This document shows, in pieces, positions 8,824-19,372 of a stretch of 64,000 nucleotides of DNA (its first letter is position 1; each line of letters opens with the position of its first letter). The notes beneath the pieces are model-generated. The model did not search any database. It worked only from the letters and a program-made list of their open reading frames with translations, and was not told the origin of the DNA. The position numbers and the translations under genes were made by a program. Origin of the DNA: Variovorax sp. J2L1-78 (GTDB lineage Bacteria; Pseudomonadota; Gammaproteobacteria; Burkholderiales; Burkholderiaceae_C); assembly GCF_030317205.1 (NCBI RefSeq), contig NZ_JASZYB010000001.1, forward strand, positions 1,674,001-1,738,000, read 5' to 3'.

Positions 8824-9459
8824 ATGACCGCCGACACCCCCACGCCCACCACCGATGATCGCGAGCCCTCGCTGCGCAACGCCACGCTGTCCGACGTGAC
8901 GGCCCGCCGCCTGCCGCGCCCCGAGAGCATCACCGCCGTGATCCGGCACCACGTGCGGCCCGACGCGGCCGCGGCCTACGAGCAATGGCTCCAGCGCATC
9001 GTGCCGATCGCCGAGCGCTTCCCGGGTCACCGTGGCGTGCACGTCATCCATCCGCCGGCGGGCTCCACGCTCTACACCGTCACGATCCGCTTCGACTCGC
9101 TGCTGCACGCCGACGACTGGTTCCAGTCGGCCGCGCGGCATGCGCTGCTCGACGAGGTGCTGCCGATGCTCGACAGCGACGAAGAAGTCAAGACGGTGAC
9201 CGGCCTCGAGTTCTGGTTCCACCCCGGGCCGGGCCAGAAACCGGCACGGCGCTACAAGCAGTTCCTGCTCACGCTCTGCGTCATCTTTCCGCTCACGCTG
9301 TTCGTGCCGCGGGGCGTGCAATGGCTCGCCGGCTGGGTGCCGGCGCTGCACGACACCTACCTCTCCCACTTCGCCACCTCGGCCATCGTCGTGGCGTTGA
9401 TGACCTATGTGCTGATGCCTCGCATCACGCGGCACGTGGCCGGCTGGCTCTATCGCTGA
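8824..9459 (+). CDS. ABM-domain protein with C-terminal membrane anchor
   Basis: A 211-residue protein with an N-terminal dimeric alpha/beta barrel of the antibiotic biosynthesis monooxygenase type: TAVIRHHVRPDAAAAYEQWL, FPGHRGVHVI and DDWFQSAARHALLDEVLPML. The linker TGLEFWFHPGPGQKPARRYK leads to two transmembrane helices (FLLTLCVIFPLTLFV and [19 protein letters not shown]). This arrangement is a known COG3224-like family of unknown function. I placed the start at ATG 8824, after which the fold begins within 45 residues. The last 35 bases overlap the end of the convergent citrate synthase gene. Confidence 0.82.
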   Translation: MTADTPTPTTDDREPSLRNATLSDVTARRLPRPESITAVIRHHVRPDAAAAYEQWLQRIVPIAERFPGHRGVHVIHPPAGSTLYTVTIRFDSLLHADDWFQSAARHALLDEVLPMLDSDEEVKTVTGLEFWFHPGPGQKPARRYKQFLLTLCVIFPLTLFVPRGVQWLAGWVPALHDTYLSHFATSAIVVALMTYVLMPRITRHVAGWLYR

Positions 9460-10651
9460 CAGGGGACCGGGCGCTCGCTTCGGCAGAGGCCGCGCCGTGC
9501 ACATCGGGCATCGGCCCCACGTAGCGCCCGCGGGGACGAATCACCTGGGCCACGCCCAGTTGCTCCAGGCTGTGCGCCAGCAGACCCACGCTGCGCGCGG
9601 TGGCGAACAGGCCGAAGGCCGCGTCCACGGGCAGGCGATGGTGCGCCACCAGGGCCGCCAGCGCCACGTCGATGTTGGGCTGCAAGCCGGTCAGCGCCGT
9701 CACCTTGGCGATGAAGCGCGCGATGACCTTGGGCGGCTCGAACAGCGCCAGCAGCGCGGCGGCGCGCGGGTCGCCGTCGGGATAGAGGTGATGGCCGAAA
9801 CCCGCCAAGGGCGAACCGGTCGACAGGTAGTGCGCCACCACCTTGTCGTCCCCCAGGCGCTCCACTTCGCTGAACAAGGCCTGCACGCGGCCCGAGGCAT
9901 CGCCATGCAAGGGGCCCGAGAGCGTGGTCAACCCCGCCAGGAGGCACGCCGGCAACGAGGCGCCGGTCGACGCCGCGATGCGCGCGACGAAGGCCGAACT
10001 CGTCAGCTCGTGATCGGCCAGCAGCACCATCGCCATGCGCAGCAACTCGGCCACCGCGGGCGGCTGCTTCCAGCCTTGGGCGAAGCGCAGGTGCAAGGGC
10101 TGGCGACCCGGCTGGGCGCCGAAGGCCGTGGCCAACTGGCCGACCAGCGCCTGGCCCTCCTGGTGCAGCACGCGCGTGAGACGTCCGCGGGTCGAGTGCC
10201 CGTCGGCCGACAGCCTGGCCAGCGCCGTGAAGGCCGCACTGCGGCCGGACGTGCCCGCGCGCGCCGAGGTGGCCGCCCCGGCCGATGAAAAGTCGACCGG
10301 CTGCGCGGCGCCCCACAGCAGCTGTGCGGCCTCTTCCAGCGTCGCCGTGCGGGCGAGGCTCACGGCGTCCTGCCCACGGTAGTACGGGCGCCCGCGATAG
10401 AACGAACACAGGGCCGTGGGGATGCTCGGCTCCGAGCCGAACAGCGTGTTGGCCGCCAGGGTCTCGTGCTTGCGGCCCGCCTTCTTGCGCCTGGTGAGGC
10501 CGGCGACGTCGTCGGCACGGTACAGGCTGCGCCGCGTGTCGGCCGGGTCGGGCATGACCTCCAGCTTGCCGCGGCTCACATAGGCATACACCGTCTGGGG
10601 CCGCACATCGAGAAGGCGGCACACCTCGTCCATCGAAATCCAGGAAGCCAT
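9425..10651 (-). CDS. Citrate synthase-family protein with N-terminal helix-turn-helix
   Basis: A 408-residue two-part protein. Residues 1-55 form an excisionase/MerR-like winged HTH ([20 protein letters not shown], then [13 protein letters not shown]). From about residue 65 it is citrate synthase, keeping the catalytic set: His249 in SGPLHG, His287 in GFGHHLY, Arg296 in DPR and Asp328 in NID. It probably condenses acetyl-CoA, or another acyl-CoA, with oxaloacetate or a related oxo-acid. The HTH raises the option of a regulatory moonlighting role. It is divergent from a 2-hydroxyacid dehydrogenase operon, with the palindrome 10688-10699 between them. Methylcitrate synthase or citryl-CoA lyase-like activity cannot be excluded. 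Confidence 0.9.
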   Translation of the reverse strand: MASWISMDEVCRLLDVRPQTVYAYVSRGKLEVMPDPADTRRSLYRADDVAGLTRRKKAGRKHETLAANTLFGSEPSIPTALCSFYRGRPYYRGQDAVSLARTATLEEAAQLLWGAAQPVDFSSAGAATSARAGTSGRSAAFTALARLSADGHSTRGRLTRVLHQEGQALVGQLATAFGAQPGRQPLHLRFAQGWKQPPAVAELLRMAMVLLADHELTSSAFVARIAASTGASLPACLLAGLTTLSGPLHGDASGRVQALFSEVERLGDDKVVAHYLSTGSPLAGFGHHLYPDGDPRAAALLALFEPPKVIARFIAKVTALTGLQPNIDVALAALVAHHRLPVDAAFGLFATARSVGLLAHSLEQLGVAQVIRPRGRYVGPMPDVHGAASAEASARSPVSDRASRPRAA

Positions 10652-10687
10652 GGGTCGGATGTAAAGAGTTATATATTGATTTTATAC

Positions 10688-10699
10688 GTCAATATTGAC
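10688..10699. promoter_or_regulatory. Putative operator, perfect palindrome GTCAATATTGAC
   Basis: A 12-bp perfect palindrome lies in an unusually AT-rich 130-bp divergent region (10652-10781), 37 bp from the citrate synthase start. A further TTGAT half-site occurs at 10676-10680. It is a candidate target of the HTH-citrate synthase itself or of a GntR/FadR-like factor. This is inference from position and symmetry only. Confidence 0.5.
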
Positions 10700-10781
10700 C
10701 ATTTCATCAATCCATTTCTAACATGCACCCATCCTGGAGACAACCCGCCCGCACCCGCGGGCCACCCTTCGCACCATCGAC

Positions 10782-11735
10782 ATGAAGCCCCGCGTCCTGC
10801 AACTCAACCCGATCCTGATCCCGGCGATCAACGACACGCTCGCTTCGCTCTATACCGTCCACAAGTACTTCGAGATGGCCGAGCGCGACGCCTGGCTGCG
10901 CGAACACGGCGCGTCCATCGATGCGGTCATCACCGGCGGCCACACCGGCATCTCGCAGGCGATGCTGGCGCAACTGCCGGCGCTCAAGGTCGTGGCCGTC
11001 AACGGCGTCGGCACCGACGCGGTCGACCTGGCGTACTGCCGCGAACGCGGCCTGCCCGTGACCGCCACGCTGGGCGCGCTGACCGAAGACGTGGCCGACC
11101 TGGCCATCGGCCTGCTGATCGCGGCCTGCCGCAACCTGTGCGCCGGCGACCGCTTCGTGCGCGACGGCCAGTGGCCGCTTCATCCGCAGCCCAACGCCAT
11201 CCCGCTGGCGCGCCGCTTCAGCGGCATGCGCGTGGGCATCGTCGGCATGGGCCGCGTGGGGCGCGCCGTCGCGACGCGCGCCGCCGCCTTCGGCTGCCCG
11301 ATCCGCTACACCGACCTGCGCCGGATGGACGACGTCCCGCACGGCTTCGTGCCAACCCTCGTCGATCTGGCGCGCGAATCCGACGCACTGGTGCTGTGCG
11401 CCGCCGCCGACAAGGCCGAAGGCATCGTCGACGCGGCCGTGCTCGAGGCGCTCGGCCCGCGCGGCTTCCTGGTCAACGTGGCCCGCGGCCGCCTGGTCAA
11501 CGAGGCCGATCTGACCGACGCCCTCGTCGCCCGCCGCATCGCCGGGGCGGGGCTCGACGTGTTCGTCGACGAGCCCCACGTTCCGTTGGCGCTGCGCCGG
11601 TCCGAGCACGCGACGCTCCAGGCCCACCGCGCCAGCGCCACCTGGGAGACCCGCACCGCGATGGGCCGGATGGTGCTCGAGAGCATCGCCCAGGCGCTGG
11701 CCGGCGAGCGCCCGGCGATGAGCCTGACGACCTGA
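10782..11735 (+). CDS. D-2-hydroxyacid dehydrogenase (hydroxypyruvate/glyoxylate reductase type)
   Basis: A 317-residue NAD(P)-dependent dehydrogenase. The Rossmann motif [12 protein letters not shown] lies at about 152-163. The catalytic triad of the family is present: Arg235 in [10 protein letters not shown], Glu264 in VDEPHVP and His282 in QAHRASAT. The substrate-binding [12 protein letters not shown] loop is also seen. It should interconvert a 2-hydroxy acid and a 2-oxo acid such as hydroxypyruvate or glyoxylate. It heads a five-gene plus-strand operon. The only GGAG lies well upstream (about 10735), so translation initiation may be weak. Confidence 0.9.
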   Translation: MKPRVLQLNPILIPAINDTLASLYTVHKYFEMAERDAWLREHGASIDAVITGGHTGISQAMLAQLPALKVVAVNGVGTDAVDLAYCRERGLPVTATLGALTEDVADLAIGLLIAACRNLCAGDRFVRDGQWPLHPQPNAIPLARRFSGMRVGIVGMGRVGRAVATRAAAFGCPIRYTDLRRMDDVPHGFVPTLVDLARESDALVLCAAADKAEGIVDAAVLEALGPRGFLVNVARGRLVNEADLTDALVARRIAGAGLDVFVDEPHVPLALRRSEHATLQAHRASATWETRTAMGRMVLESIAQALAGERPAMSLTT

Positions 11736-11750
11736 GCCGACGACCGACCC

Positions 11751-12473
11751 ATGACGGACTTCGTCTTTCCTCCGCGCGCACCGACCACCCTGGCCGTGGC
11801 CGGCAGCACGGCGCGCTTTCCCGTGGGCCGCGTGTTCTGCATCGGCCGCAACTACCGGTGGCGCGCCGACGAAGCGCCACCGCAGGACATGCCGGCCTGG
11901 TTCATGAAACCCGCGGACGCCGTGGTGCCTGCGCAGGGCTTGCTGCCCTACCCGCCGGGCACCGCCGACTTCTGCCACGAGATCGAACTGGTCGTGGCCA
12001 TCGGCCGTGGCGGTCGGGACATCGACCCGGCGCTGGTGGAATCGCATCACCTCTGGGGCTACGCCGCGGGGCTGGACCTCACGCGGCGCGACCTGCAGCA
12101 GCAGGCCAAGCGCGCCGGCGGCCCCTGGGAGCCGGCGAAGGCCTTCGACCATTCGGCGCCCTGCACGCCCCTGATGCCGGCGCCACTGTGCGGTCACCCG
12201 CGGCACGGCGCCGTGTGGCTCGCGGTGAACGGCGTCGAACGGCAACGCGCCGACGTGGACGACCTGCTGTGGTCGGTGCCCGAGCTGGTGGCGATGCTGT
12301 CGCGCTCCGTCGCGCTGGCACCGGGCGACCTGATTTTCACCGGCACGCCCGCTGGCGTGGGTGCGCTGCAGCCGGGCGACGTCGTCAGCGGCGGCGTCGC
12401 AGGCATCGGCGCGTTCACGATGACCGTCGGCCGGGCACCCGGCCAACCATTTCAAGAAGGAGACACCCTTTGA
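11751..12473 (+). CDS. Fumarylacetoacetate hydrolase-family protein (fumarylpyruvate hydrolase-like)
   Basis: A 240-residue single-domain FAH-fold enzyme. It has the metal-binding Glu pair in [12 protein letters not shown], the [12 protein letters not shown] segment that ends the N-terminal strand, [20 protein letters not shown] and the closing [15 protein letters not shown]. These match fumarylpyruvate hydrolases (NagK-like) and related 2,4-dioxo-acid hydrolases, which cleave C-C bonds using Mg2+ or Mn2+. The 3' end overlaps the TTG start of the next gene by four bases, so the pair is translationally coupled. Confidence 0.87.
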   Translation: MTDFVFPPRAPTTLAVAGSTARFPVGRVFCIGRNYRWRADEAPPQDMPAWFMKPADAVVPAQGLLPYPPGTADFCHEIELVVAIGRGGRDIDPALVESHHLWGYAAGLDLTRRDLQQQAKRAGGPWEPAKAFDHSAPCTPLMPAPLCGHPRHGAVWLAVNGVERQRADVDDLLWSVPELVAMLSRSVALAPGDLIFTGTPAGVGALQPGDVVSGGVAGIGAFTMTVGRAPGQPFQEGDTL

Positions 12474-13234
12474 ACGCAAGTACCCCCCCGAAGATCGCGC
12501 TGGTCACCGGCGCAGGCAGCGGCATCGGCCGCACCGCGGCGCTCGGCCTGCTGGACGACGGCTGGGCCGTCGTGCTGGCCGGACGCCGCGCCGAGCCCCT
12601 GCAGGCGCTCGCGGCCGAGGCCGAAACACGCGGCCAGACCGCCATGGCCGTGCCCACCGACGTGACCGACCCCGACAGCGTGCAGGCGCTGTTCACCGCC
12701 ATCGAACGCACCTTCGGCCGGCTCGACCTGCTGTTCAACAACGCGGGCGTCAATGCCCCCGCGGTGCCGATGGACGAGCTGCCGCTGGACACCTGGTTCC
12801 GCGTGATCGACACCAACGTGACCGGCGTGTTCCTCTGCGCACGCGCGGCCTTCGGGCTGATGCGCCGCCAGTCCCCGCAGGGCGGACGCATCATCAACAA
12901 CGGCTCGGTGTCGGCACACACGCCGCGCCCCTTCACCGCGCCCTACACCGCCAGCAAGCACGCCGTCCTGGGCCTGACCAAGGCGCTGGCGCTGGACGGC
13001 CGCGCCTTCAACATCGTGGCCAGCCAGATCGACATCGGCAATGCGCTGACCGAGCTGTCCGAACGCATGACGCGCGGCGTGCTGCAAGCCAACGGCACGA
13101 CCGCGCCCGAACCCATGATGGACGCGCGCCACGTGGCCGACGCGGTGCGCCACATCGCCGCGATGCCCCTCAGCGCCAACGTGCTGACCATGACGGTGAT
13201 GGCCAGTGCCATGCCCTACGTCGGTCGCGGCTGA
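12470..13234 (+). CDS. Short-chain dehydrogenase/reductase
   Basis: A 254-residue classical SDR. I chose a TTG start at 12470 because GAAGGAG ends 7 bases before it and no ATG fits upstream of the cofactor motif. It shows GAGSGIG (14-20) for NAD(P) binding, NNAG (90-93), Ser146/148, Tyr159 and Lys163 of the YTASK catalytic motif. It oxidises or reduces a hydroxy/keto group of an operon intermediate. It begins within the stop of the FAH gene, and a Bug receptor gene follows after 26 bases. Confidence 0.9.
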   Translation: MNASTPPKIALVTGAGSGIGRTAALGLLDDGWAVVLAGRRAEPLQALAAEAETRGQTAMAVPTDVTDPDSVQALFTAIERTFGRLDLLFNNAGVNAPAVPMDELPLDTWFRVIDTNVTGVFLCARAAFGLMRRQSPQGGRIINNGSVSAHTPRPFTAPYTASKHAVLGLTKALALDGRAFNIVASQIDIGNALTELSERMTRGVLQANGTTAPEPMMDARHVADAVRHIAAMPLSANVLTMTVMASAMPYVGRG

Positions 13235-13260
13235 GAAACCCACAACCAAAGGAGACAGAC

Positions 13261-14235
13261 ATGAAACTCACCACCCTGTTCAAGGCCCTCGCCATCTCGG
13301 CCTCCCTGGCCCTGCTGCCGCACGCGGCGTCGGCCCAGGCCTACCCGACGCGCGCCATCAAGATCATCGTGCCCGCGCCGCCGGGCGGCGCCATCGACAC
13401 GCTGGCCCGCGTGGTCGGCGACAAGCTCGCCATCGCGATGGGCCAGCCGGTGGTCGTCGACAACCGCCCCGGCGCCTCCAACAACCTGGGCACCGACATC
13501 CTCGCCAAATCGGTGCCCGATGGCTACACGATCGGCATCGTGGGCGGCAGCCACAACATCAACAAGTACCTGTTCAAGAACCTGGGCTGGGACCCGGAGA
13601 CGAGCTTCGAGCCCATCGTCTACACCCACGAGGTCCCGCTGGTGTTCGCCATCTATCCGCAGATTCCCGCCAAGACGCTGCCCGAATTCGTGGCCTGGAT
13701 GAAGGCCAATCCGGACCAGGCCAAGGTCGCCACCTCGGGCCGCGGCAGTGCCCAGGAAATGGCGGCCGAGATGTTCCGCATGGCGAGCGGCGCCCCGATG
13801 CTGCTGGTGCCCTACAAAGGCTCCTCCGCCGCGCACCCCGACCTGCTGGCCGGGCGCACCGCGCTCTACATCGACACGATCAGTGCCATTCAGTCGCAGG
13901 CCAAGGCCGGCAACGTGCGCGCCATCGCCGTGTCGACGCGCAAGCGGGCATCGTCGATGCCGGACGTGCCGACCGCGGACGAACAGGGCTTGAAGGGCTA
14001 CGACGCCAACACGAACGGCGGCTTCCTGGCGCCGGCCGGCACGCCCAAGGCGATCATCGCCAAGCTCAATGCCGAGATCAACGCGGCCCTGAAGCTGCCC
14101 GACGTGCGGACCAAGCTGGAAGCCGCCGGCATCGAGATCCAGGGCGGCACGCCGCAGCAGTACGCGGCCCTGATCAAGTCCGACCTCGCCAAGTGGGGTA
14201 AGGTCGTCAAGGAGGCCGGCATCGCGGCGGAGTGA
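13261..14235 (+). CDS. Bug-family (TctC-type) periplasmic binding protein
   Basis: A 324-residue extracytoplasmic receptor with a Sec signal (KALAISASLALLPHAASAQA). Family motifs follow: YPTRAIKIIVPAPPGGAIDT, VVVDNRPGASNN, DGYTIGIV, and RAIAVSTRKRASSMPDVPT near residue 220. Bug proteins bind carboxylates with two ordered waters and are hugely expanded in Burkholderiales. The TctA/TctB membrane subunits are not nearby. AAGGAGACAGAC precedes the ATG. It ends the hydroxyacid operon together with the next Bug gene and probably scavenges its substrate. Confidence 0.93.
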   Translation: MKLTTLFKALAISASLALLPHAASAQAYPTRAIKIIVPAPPGGAIDTLARVVGDKLAIAMGQPVVVDNRPGASNNLGTDILAKSVPDGYTIGIVGGSHNINKYLFKNLGWDPETSFEPIVYTHEVPLVFAIYPQIPAKTLPEFVAWMKANPDQAKVATSGRGSAQEMAAEMFRMASGAPMLLVPYKGSSAAHPDLLAGRTALYIDTISAIQSQAKAGNVRAIAVSTRKRASSMPDVPTADEQGLKGYDANTNGGFLAPAGTPKAIIAKLNAEINAALKLPDVRTKLEAAGIEIQGGTPQQYAALIKSDLAKWGKVVKEAGIAAE

Positions 14236-14312
14236 TGGGCCAGGCCTAGGCGCCTTCGCCGCGGCGCGGCCAAGCGCTCCTTATGATCGCCTCCACAACA
14301 ATGGAGACGACC

Positions 14313-15293
14313 ATGCGCCACCTTCCCGTTCGCGCCGCGATCTGCGCGACGCTGTCCCTCGGCCTCGCCGCCGCATCGCTGCCCGCCGCGGCGGCCTACC
14401 CCGACAAGCCGATCAAGGTCGTGATCGGCTTCCCGGCCGGCGGCCCGCTCGACCAGCACGCGCGCCTTCTGACCGACAAGCTGCAGGCGGTGCTCGGCCA
14501 GCCGCTGATCGTCGATTACAAGCCGGGCGCGGGCGGCTCGGTCGGGGCCGACGCGGTCGCCAAGAGCCCCGCCGACGGCTACACGCTCATGCTGGCCAAC
14601 ACCGGTGTGGCCGTCATCAACGGCGCGCTCTACAGCAAGCTGCCCTACAACACGCAGCGCGACTTCGTGCCGATCGCACGCACGGCGATGCAGCCGCTGG
14701 CGCTGCTCGTCACGCCCAAGCTACCGGTGCAGAACCTGCGCCAGTTCGTCGACTACGCCAAGGCGCGCCCGGGCCAGGTCAACTACGGCTCGGCCGGCAA
14801 CGGCGGCATCAGCCACCTGGTGCCCGAGATGTTCAAGACCGCCACCGGGCTCTTCATGGTCCACATCCCCTACCGCGGCAGCGCGCCGGCGTTCACCGAC
14901 CTGATGGGCGGCCAGGTGCAGTTCATGGCCGAGTCGATTCCGCAGGCGGCCAACTACCACAAGCAGGGCAAGGTGCGCGCGCTGGCCGTGACCAGCCGCG
15001 AACGCAACCCCGCCCTGCCCGACGTGCCGACCGTCATCGAGTCGGGCATCAAGGGCTTCGAGGTGGTCGGCTTCTACGGTTTCCTCGCACCGAAGGACAC
15101 GCCCAAGGACGTGGTCGCCAAGCTCAGCGACGCCTTCCGGCAGGTGCTGACCAGCGCCGACGTGCGCGAGCGCATGGTGAGCCAGGGGGCCGACCCCGCC
15201 TTTCTCGGCAGCGAGGAGTTCGCGCGCTTCCTGGCGACCGAAACGCCGCGGTGGGAGCAGGCCGTGAAGGCCTCGGGCGCTCGGATGGACTGA
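14313..15293 (+). CDS. Second Bug-family (TctC-type) periplasmic binding protein
   Basis: A 326-residue receptor with signal peptide RAAICATLSLGLAAASLPAAAA and mature start YPDKPIKVVIGFPAGGPLDQ. The Bug motifs VDYKPGAGGSVGAD, DGYTLMLANTG, VHIPYRGSAPAF and RALAVTSRERNPALPDVPT are all present. I place the start at ATG 14313 because GGAG at 14303-14306 fits it; an ATG at 14283 is also in frame. It is only moderately similar to the preceding Bug protein, so the two probably bind different acids. No dedicated TctAB genes are adjacent. Confidence 0.92.
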   Translation: MRHLPVRAAICATLSLGLAAASLPAAAAYPDKPIKVVIGFPAGGPLDQHARLLTDKLQAVLGQPLIVDYKPGAGGSVGADAVAKSPADGYTLMLANTGVAVINGALYSKLPYNTQRDFVPIARTAMQPLALLVTPKLPVQNLRQFVDYAKARPGQVNYGSAGNGGISHLVPEMFKTATGLFMVHIPYRGSAPAFTDLMGGQVQFMAESIPQAANYHKQGKVRALAVTSRERNPALPDVPTVIESGIKGFEVVGFYGFLAPKDTPKDVVAKLSDAFRQVLTSADVRERMVSQGADPAFLGSEEFARFLATETPRWEQAVKASGARMD

Positions 15294-15332
15294 TGGCGCA
15301 AGGCCGCCGTGGCCTCCTCCGCCCGGCCGTTT

Positions 15333-16268
15333 TCAGCCTATGGCGGGCATGCGGTCGGTCTCTGCTTTTTGACGTGCCTCTTCCCACAGCGCCTCGGCTG
15401 CTCTGCCCAACCGGATGGCGTCGCGGTAGAGGCGAATCTCCAGCGGGATGCGCCATCGCGGCGGGGCCGCCTCCACCAACCGGTGCGCGGCGAGGTCGTC
15501 GGCGATCAGCGTCCGAGGCAGCCATGCAATCCCGCGCCCCTCCAGGGCCATCGTCCGAAGCACGGACGCCAGGTGCGCACTGAACACGGTCTGGACCGGC
15601 AATTTCTCCAGGTCGTGCCCGATCACGGCGCGCATGATGCGCCCCAGGCCTGACGCTTCGCTGTAGCTCAGCAAAGGCACCTGGCTGGCGCGGGGCTCCG
15701 GAAGCCGGCTTCTTGCCTTCCCTTGTGCATCGCCCGCAGAGACCGGGATCATCTCGTCGCTCCCGACCGTCGCGAACGCATAGCCGCTGGCCTCCAGCAA
15801 ACCCGGCGCCTTGGCATGCGCATGGCACAGCACCATGTGGACCTTGCTCTGCTGCAAGAGCGATTCACAGCGCTGCAGGACATCCGAATCGAGCTGGATA
15901 CGCCCGACGTCGGCTCTCGCCTCGAGGCCGCTGAGCCAACCCGGCAGAAAGGTCAACGAAAGCGCGTGGGTGGAGGCCAGGCGCAACGTGCTCGCGTTGG
16001 CTTCCGCCACGGTGCGCGCCTCGCCCGGCAGCCGCGCGACCTGTGCGAGCAGGTCCTGCGCCACGCCCCGGAGCCAGAGGCCCGCTTCCGTCAGCTTCGC
16101 AGGTTGAACGCTGCGGTCGAAGAGGTCCGTCCCCAGCCACTCTTCCAAGGCGCGGATTCGGCGGCTGAACGCTGGCTGGGTGAGGTGGCGCTCATCCGCG
16201 GCGCGGGAGAAGTTGCCTGTTTCCGCGAGCACCAGGAAGTCGTCCAGCCATAGCAGGTTCATCGTCAT
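15333..16268 (-). CDS. LysR-type regulator divergent from D-tartrate dehydratase
   Basis: A 311-residue LTTR. I chose the ATG at 16268 (MTMNLLWLDDFLVLAETGNF), which has GAAGGAA upstream; an earlier ATG at 16346 lacks a ribosome site. The winged HTH spans about residues 4-62 (FSRAADERHLTQPAFSRRIR), and the periplasmic-binding-like effector domain follows. It is transcribed away from the tartrate dehydratase gene across 102 bp, the classic layout for an LTTR that activates its neighbour in response to the substrate. It is a likely local activator for 16371-18545. Confidence 0.9.
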   Translation of the reverse strand: MTMNLLWLDDFLVLAETGNFSRAADERHLTQPAFSRRIRALEEWLGTDLFDRSVQPAKLTEAGLWLRGVAQDLLAQVARLPGEARTVAEANASTLRLASTHALSLTFLPGWLSGLEARADVGRIQLDSDVLQRCESLLQQSKVHMVLCHAHAKAPGLLEASGYAFATVGSDEMIPVSAGDAQGKARSRLPEPRASQVPLLSYSEASGLGRIMRAVIGHDLEKLPVQTVFSAHLASVLRTMALEGRGIAWLPRTLIADDLAAHRLVEAAPPRWRIPLEIRLYRDAIRLGRAAEALWEEARQKAETDRMPAIG

Positions 16269-16370
16269 GGCCGGTTCCTTCAAAGCATGGAAGTCTAGAA
16301 AAAGAGCATTGGTCAGCCAGTGCGGAGGGCGCGAGCATAGCGCCACCGAATCAACCCGCAGAAGCCAACC

Positions 16371-17537
16371 ATGAAGATCGTGGAAATCCGGGAGAAGACA
16401 CTCCCCATCAGCTCACCCATCCGCAACGCGTACATCGACTTCAGCAAGATGACGCTGAGCCTGGTCGCCGTGATCACCGACGTGATCCGCGACGGCAAGC
16501 CGGTCGTCGGCTACGGGTTCAATTCGAACGGCCGGTACGGCCAAGGCAAGCTGATGCGCGAGCGTTTCATCCCTCGCATCCTGGAAGCCGACCCTTCGTC
16601 GCTCGTCGATGCCACCGGCGACAACCTCGACCCGCACAAGATCTGGAACGCCATGTTCACCAACGAGAAGCCGGGCGGCCACGGCGAGCGCTCGGTGGCG
16701 ATCGGCACGATCGACATGGCGGTCTGGGACGCGGTCGCCAAGATCGAAGGCAAGCCGCTGTTCCAGCTTCTCGCGGACCGCTACGGCGACGGCAAGCCCA
16801 ACCGCAAGATCTTCGTCTACGCAGCCGGCGGCTACTACTACCCGGGCCAGGATCACAAGAAGCTGCAAGACGAGATGCGCAGCTACATCGATCGCGGCTA
16901 CACCGTGGTGAAGAAGAAGATCGGCGGGGCCTCGCTCGACGAAGACCTGCGCCGCATCGACGCCATCATGGATGTGCTGCAGGACGGCCAGAAGTTGTGC
17001 GTCGACGCCAACGGCCGCTTCGACCTCGAAACGGCGATCGCCTATGCCAAGGCACTGTCGCAGTACGACCTGTTCTGGTACGAGGAGCCGGGCGACCCGC
17101 TCGACTTCGAACTGCAAGCGGCCCTGCGCAACTTCTACAAGAACCCGATGGCCACCGGCGAGGACCTGTTCTCGATGCAGGACGCGCGCAACCTGATCCG
17201 CTACGGCGGCATGCGCCCCGACCGCGACTGGCTGCAGTTCGACTGTGCGCTCAGCTATGGCCTGGTGGAGTACCTGCGCACGCTCGACATGCTCAAGGAA
17301 CACGGCTGGTCGGCCAGCCGTTGCATCCCGCACGGGGGCCACCAGATGTCGCTCAACATCGCGGCCGGCCTCGGCCTGGGCGGCAACGAGTCATACCCCG
17401 ACCTGTTCCAGCCGTTCGGTGGCTTTCCGGACGGCGTGAAGGTCGACAACAGTTTCGTCACGCTGCCCGACCTCCCCGGGATCGGCTTCGAAGGCAAGGC
17501 GGACCTGTACCGCGAGATGCAGGCGCTCTCGGCCTGA
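16371..17537 (+). CDS. tarD: D(-)-tartrate dehydratase, enolase superfamily
   Basis: A 388-residue MR/MLE-subgroup enolase. It dehydrates D-tartrate to oxaloacetate, with Mg2+ bound by Asp212 (VDAN), Glu238 (WYEEP) and Glu264 (TGED). Lys183 in VVKKKIGG is one general base and His321 in CIPHGGHQMSLNIAAG the other. From memory, the protein closely matches the characterised Bradyrhizobium enzyme throughout (SSPIRNAYIDF, VYAAGGYYYPG, MRPDRDWLQFDCALSYGL). It is followed after 30 bases by a Bug receptor gene and is probably induced through the divergent LysR gene. Confidence 0.92.
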   Translation: MKIVEIREKTLPISSPIRNAYIDFSKMTLSLVAVITDVIRDGKPVVGYGFNSNGRYGQGKLMRERFIPRILEADPSSLVDATGDNLDPHKIWNAMFTNEKPGGHGERSVAIGTIDMAVWDAVAKIEGKPLFQLLADRYGDGKPNRKIFVYAAGGYYYPGQDHKKLQDEMRSYIDRGYTVVKKKIGGASLDEDLRRIDAIMDVLQDGQKLCVDANGRFDLETAIAYAKALSQYDLFWYEEPGDPLDFELQAALRNFYKNPMATGEDLFSMQDARNLIRYGGMRPDRDWLQFDCALSYGLVEYLRTLDMLKEHGWSASRCIPHGGHQMSLNIAAGLGLGGNESYPDLFQPFGGFPDGVKVDNSFVTLPDLPGIGFEGKADLYREMQALSA

Positions 17538-17567
17538 CGAACCCACCAGAAGAACAGGAGACAAGAC

Positions 17568-18545
17568 ATGACCAACACATTGCGCTGCGTCGCGAGCCTG
17601 GTCCTGGCCAGCGCCGCGTCGGCGGCATTGGCCGAATTCCCGGACAGGCCGATCACGCTGGTGGTGCCCTTCGCTGCAGGCGGGCCGACCGACAAGATCG
17701 CCCGCGACCTTGCCGAGGCGCTTCGCAAGCCGCTGGGGCAGACCATCGTCGTCGACAACGCCATCGGCGCAGGGGGCACGATCGGATCGGCCAAGGTGGC
17801 GCGCGCCACGCCCGACGGCTACACCCTGCTCGTCCATCACATCGGCATGGCCACGGCCCCGGCGCTCTACCGAAAACTCAGCTACAAGGTGCCCGATGAT
17901 TTCGAGACCCTGGGCCTCATCAACGAAGCGCCCTCGGTCGTGATTGGGAAACCTTCGCTCACGGCGAACAGCTTTGCAGAACTGCGCCAGTGGATCGCCG
18001 CCAACGGCAGCAAGGTGAACATCGCGAATGCAGGGCTCGGCTCGGCGTCCCATCTGTGCGGCCTGATGTTCCAGAACGCGCTCAAGACGACCATGACGAC
18101 GGTCCCGTACAAGGGGACGGCGCCCGCGATGACGGACCTCATTGGCGGACAGGTGGACCTCATGTGCGAGCAGGCGGTCAACGCGGTGCCGCAGATCGAA
18201 GGCAAGAAGGTCAAGACCTATGGCGTCACCAGCCTGCAGCGCCTGCCGCTGCCGGTGCTCAAGGACACCCCCACCTTGTCCGAGGTGGGCCTCAAGGACT
18301 TCAATGTCCAGGTGTGGCATGGGCTGTACGCCCCGAAAGGCACCCCCGCGCCGGTGCTGGCCAGGCTGAACAGCGCGTTGCGTGCCGCCTTGAATGACCC
18401 TGAGTTGATCAAGCGCGAAGAAGCACTGGGCCTGACCGTCGTGACCGACGACCGGCTCGATCCGGCGAGTCACCGGAAATTCGTCGAAGCAGAGAAGAAC
18501 CGTTGGGCGAAGGTGATCAAGGACGCCGGCGAATACGCCGACTGA
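17568..18545 (+). CDS. Bug-family binding protein, probably for tartrate
   Basis: A 325-residue TctC/Bug receptor with an N-terminal signal (CVASLVLASAASAALA). Family motifs include FPDRPITLVVPFAAGGPTDK, IVVDNAIGAGGTIGS, DGYTLLVHHIG, VPYKGTAPAMTDLIGGQVD and the terminal KVIKDAGEYAD. CAGGAGACAAGAC precedes the ATG at 17568. It is co-transcribed with tartrate dehydratase, so tartrate or a related hydroxydicarboxylate is the likely ligand. The membrane subunits of the transporter are not present here. Confidence 0.92.
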   Translation: MTNTLRCVASLVLASAASAALAEFPDRPITLVVPFAAGGPTDKIARDLAEALRKPLGQTIVVDNAIGAGGTIGSAKVARATPDGYTLLVHHIGMATAPALYRKLSYKVPDDFETLGLINEAPSVVIGKPSLTANSFAELRQWIAANGSKVNIANAGLGSASHLCGLMFQNALKTTMTTVPYKGTAPAMTDLIGGQVDLMCEQAVNAVPQIEGKKVKTYGVTSLQRLPLPVLKDTPTLSEVGLKDFNVQVWHGLYAPKGTPAPVLARLNSALRAALNDPELIKREEALGLTVVTDDRLDPASHRKFVEAEKNRWAKVIKDAGEYAD

Positions 18546-18581
18546 ACCCATGAGGCGCCATCCGCGCCTCCTCCTCCACCC

Positions 18582-19364
<783 letters not shown>

Positions 19365-19372
19365 GGCAGTCC

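Noticed and set aside
10707..12479. 590-codon minus-strand open frame opposite the 2-hydroxyacid dehydrogenase and FAH genes
   Set aside because: The opposite strand carries complete catalytic motifs; this frame is a GC-driven shadow with low-complexity His/Arg/Val composition.
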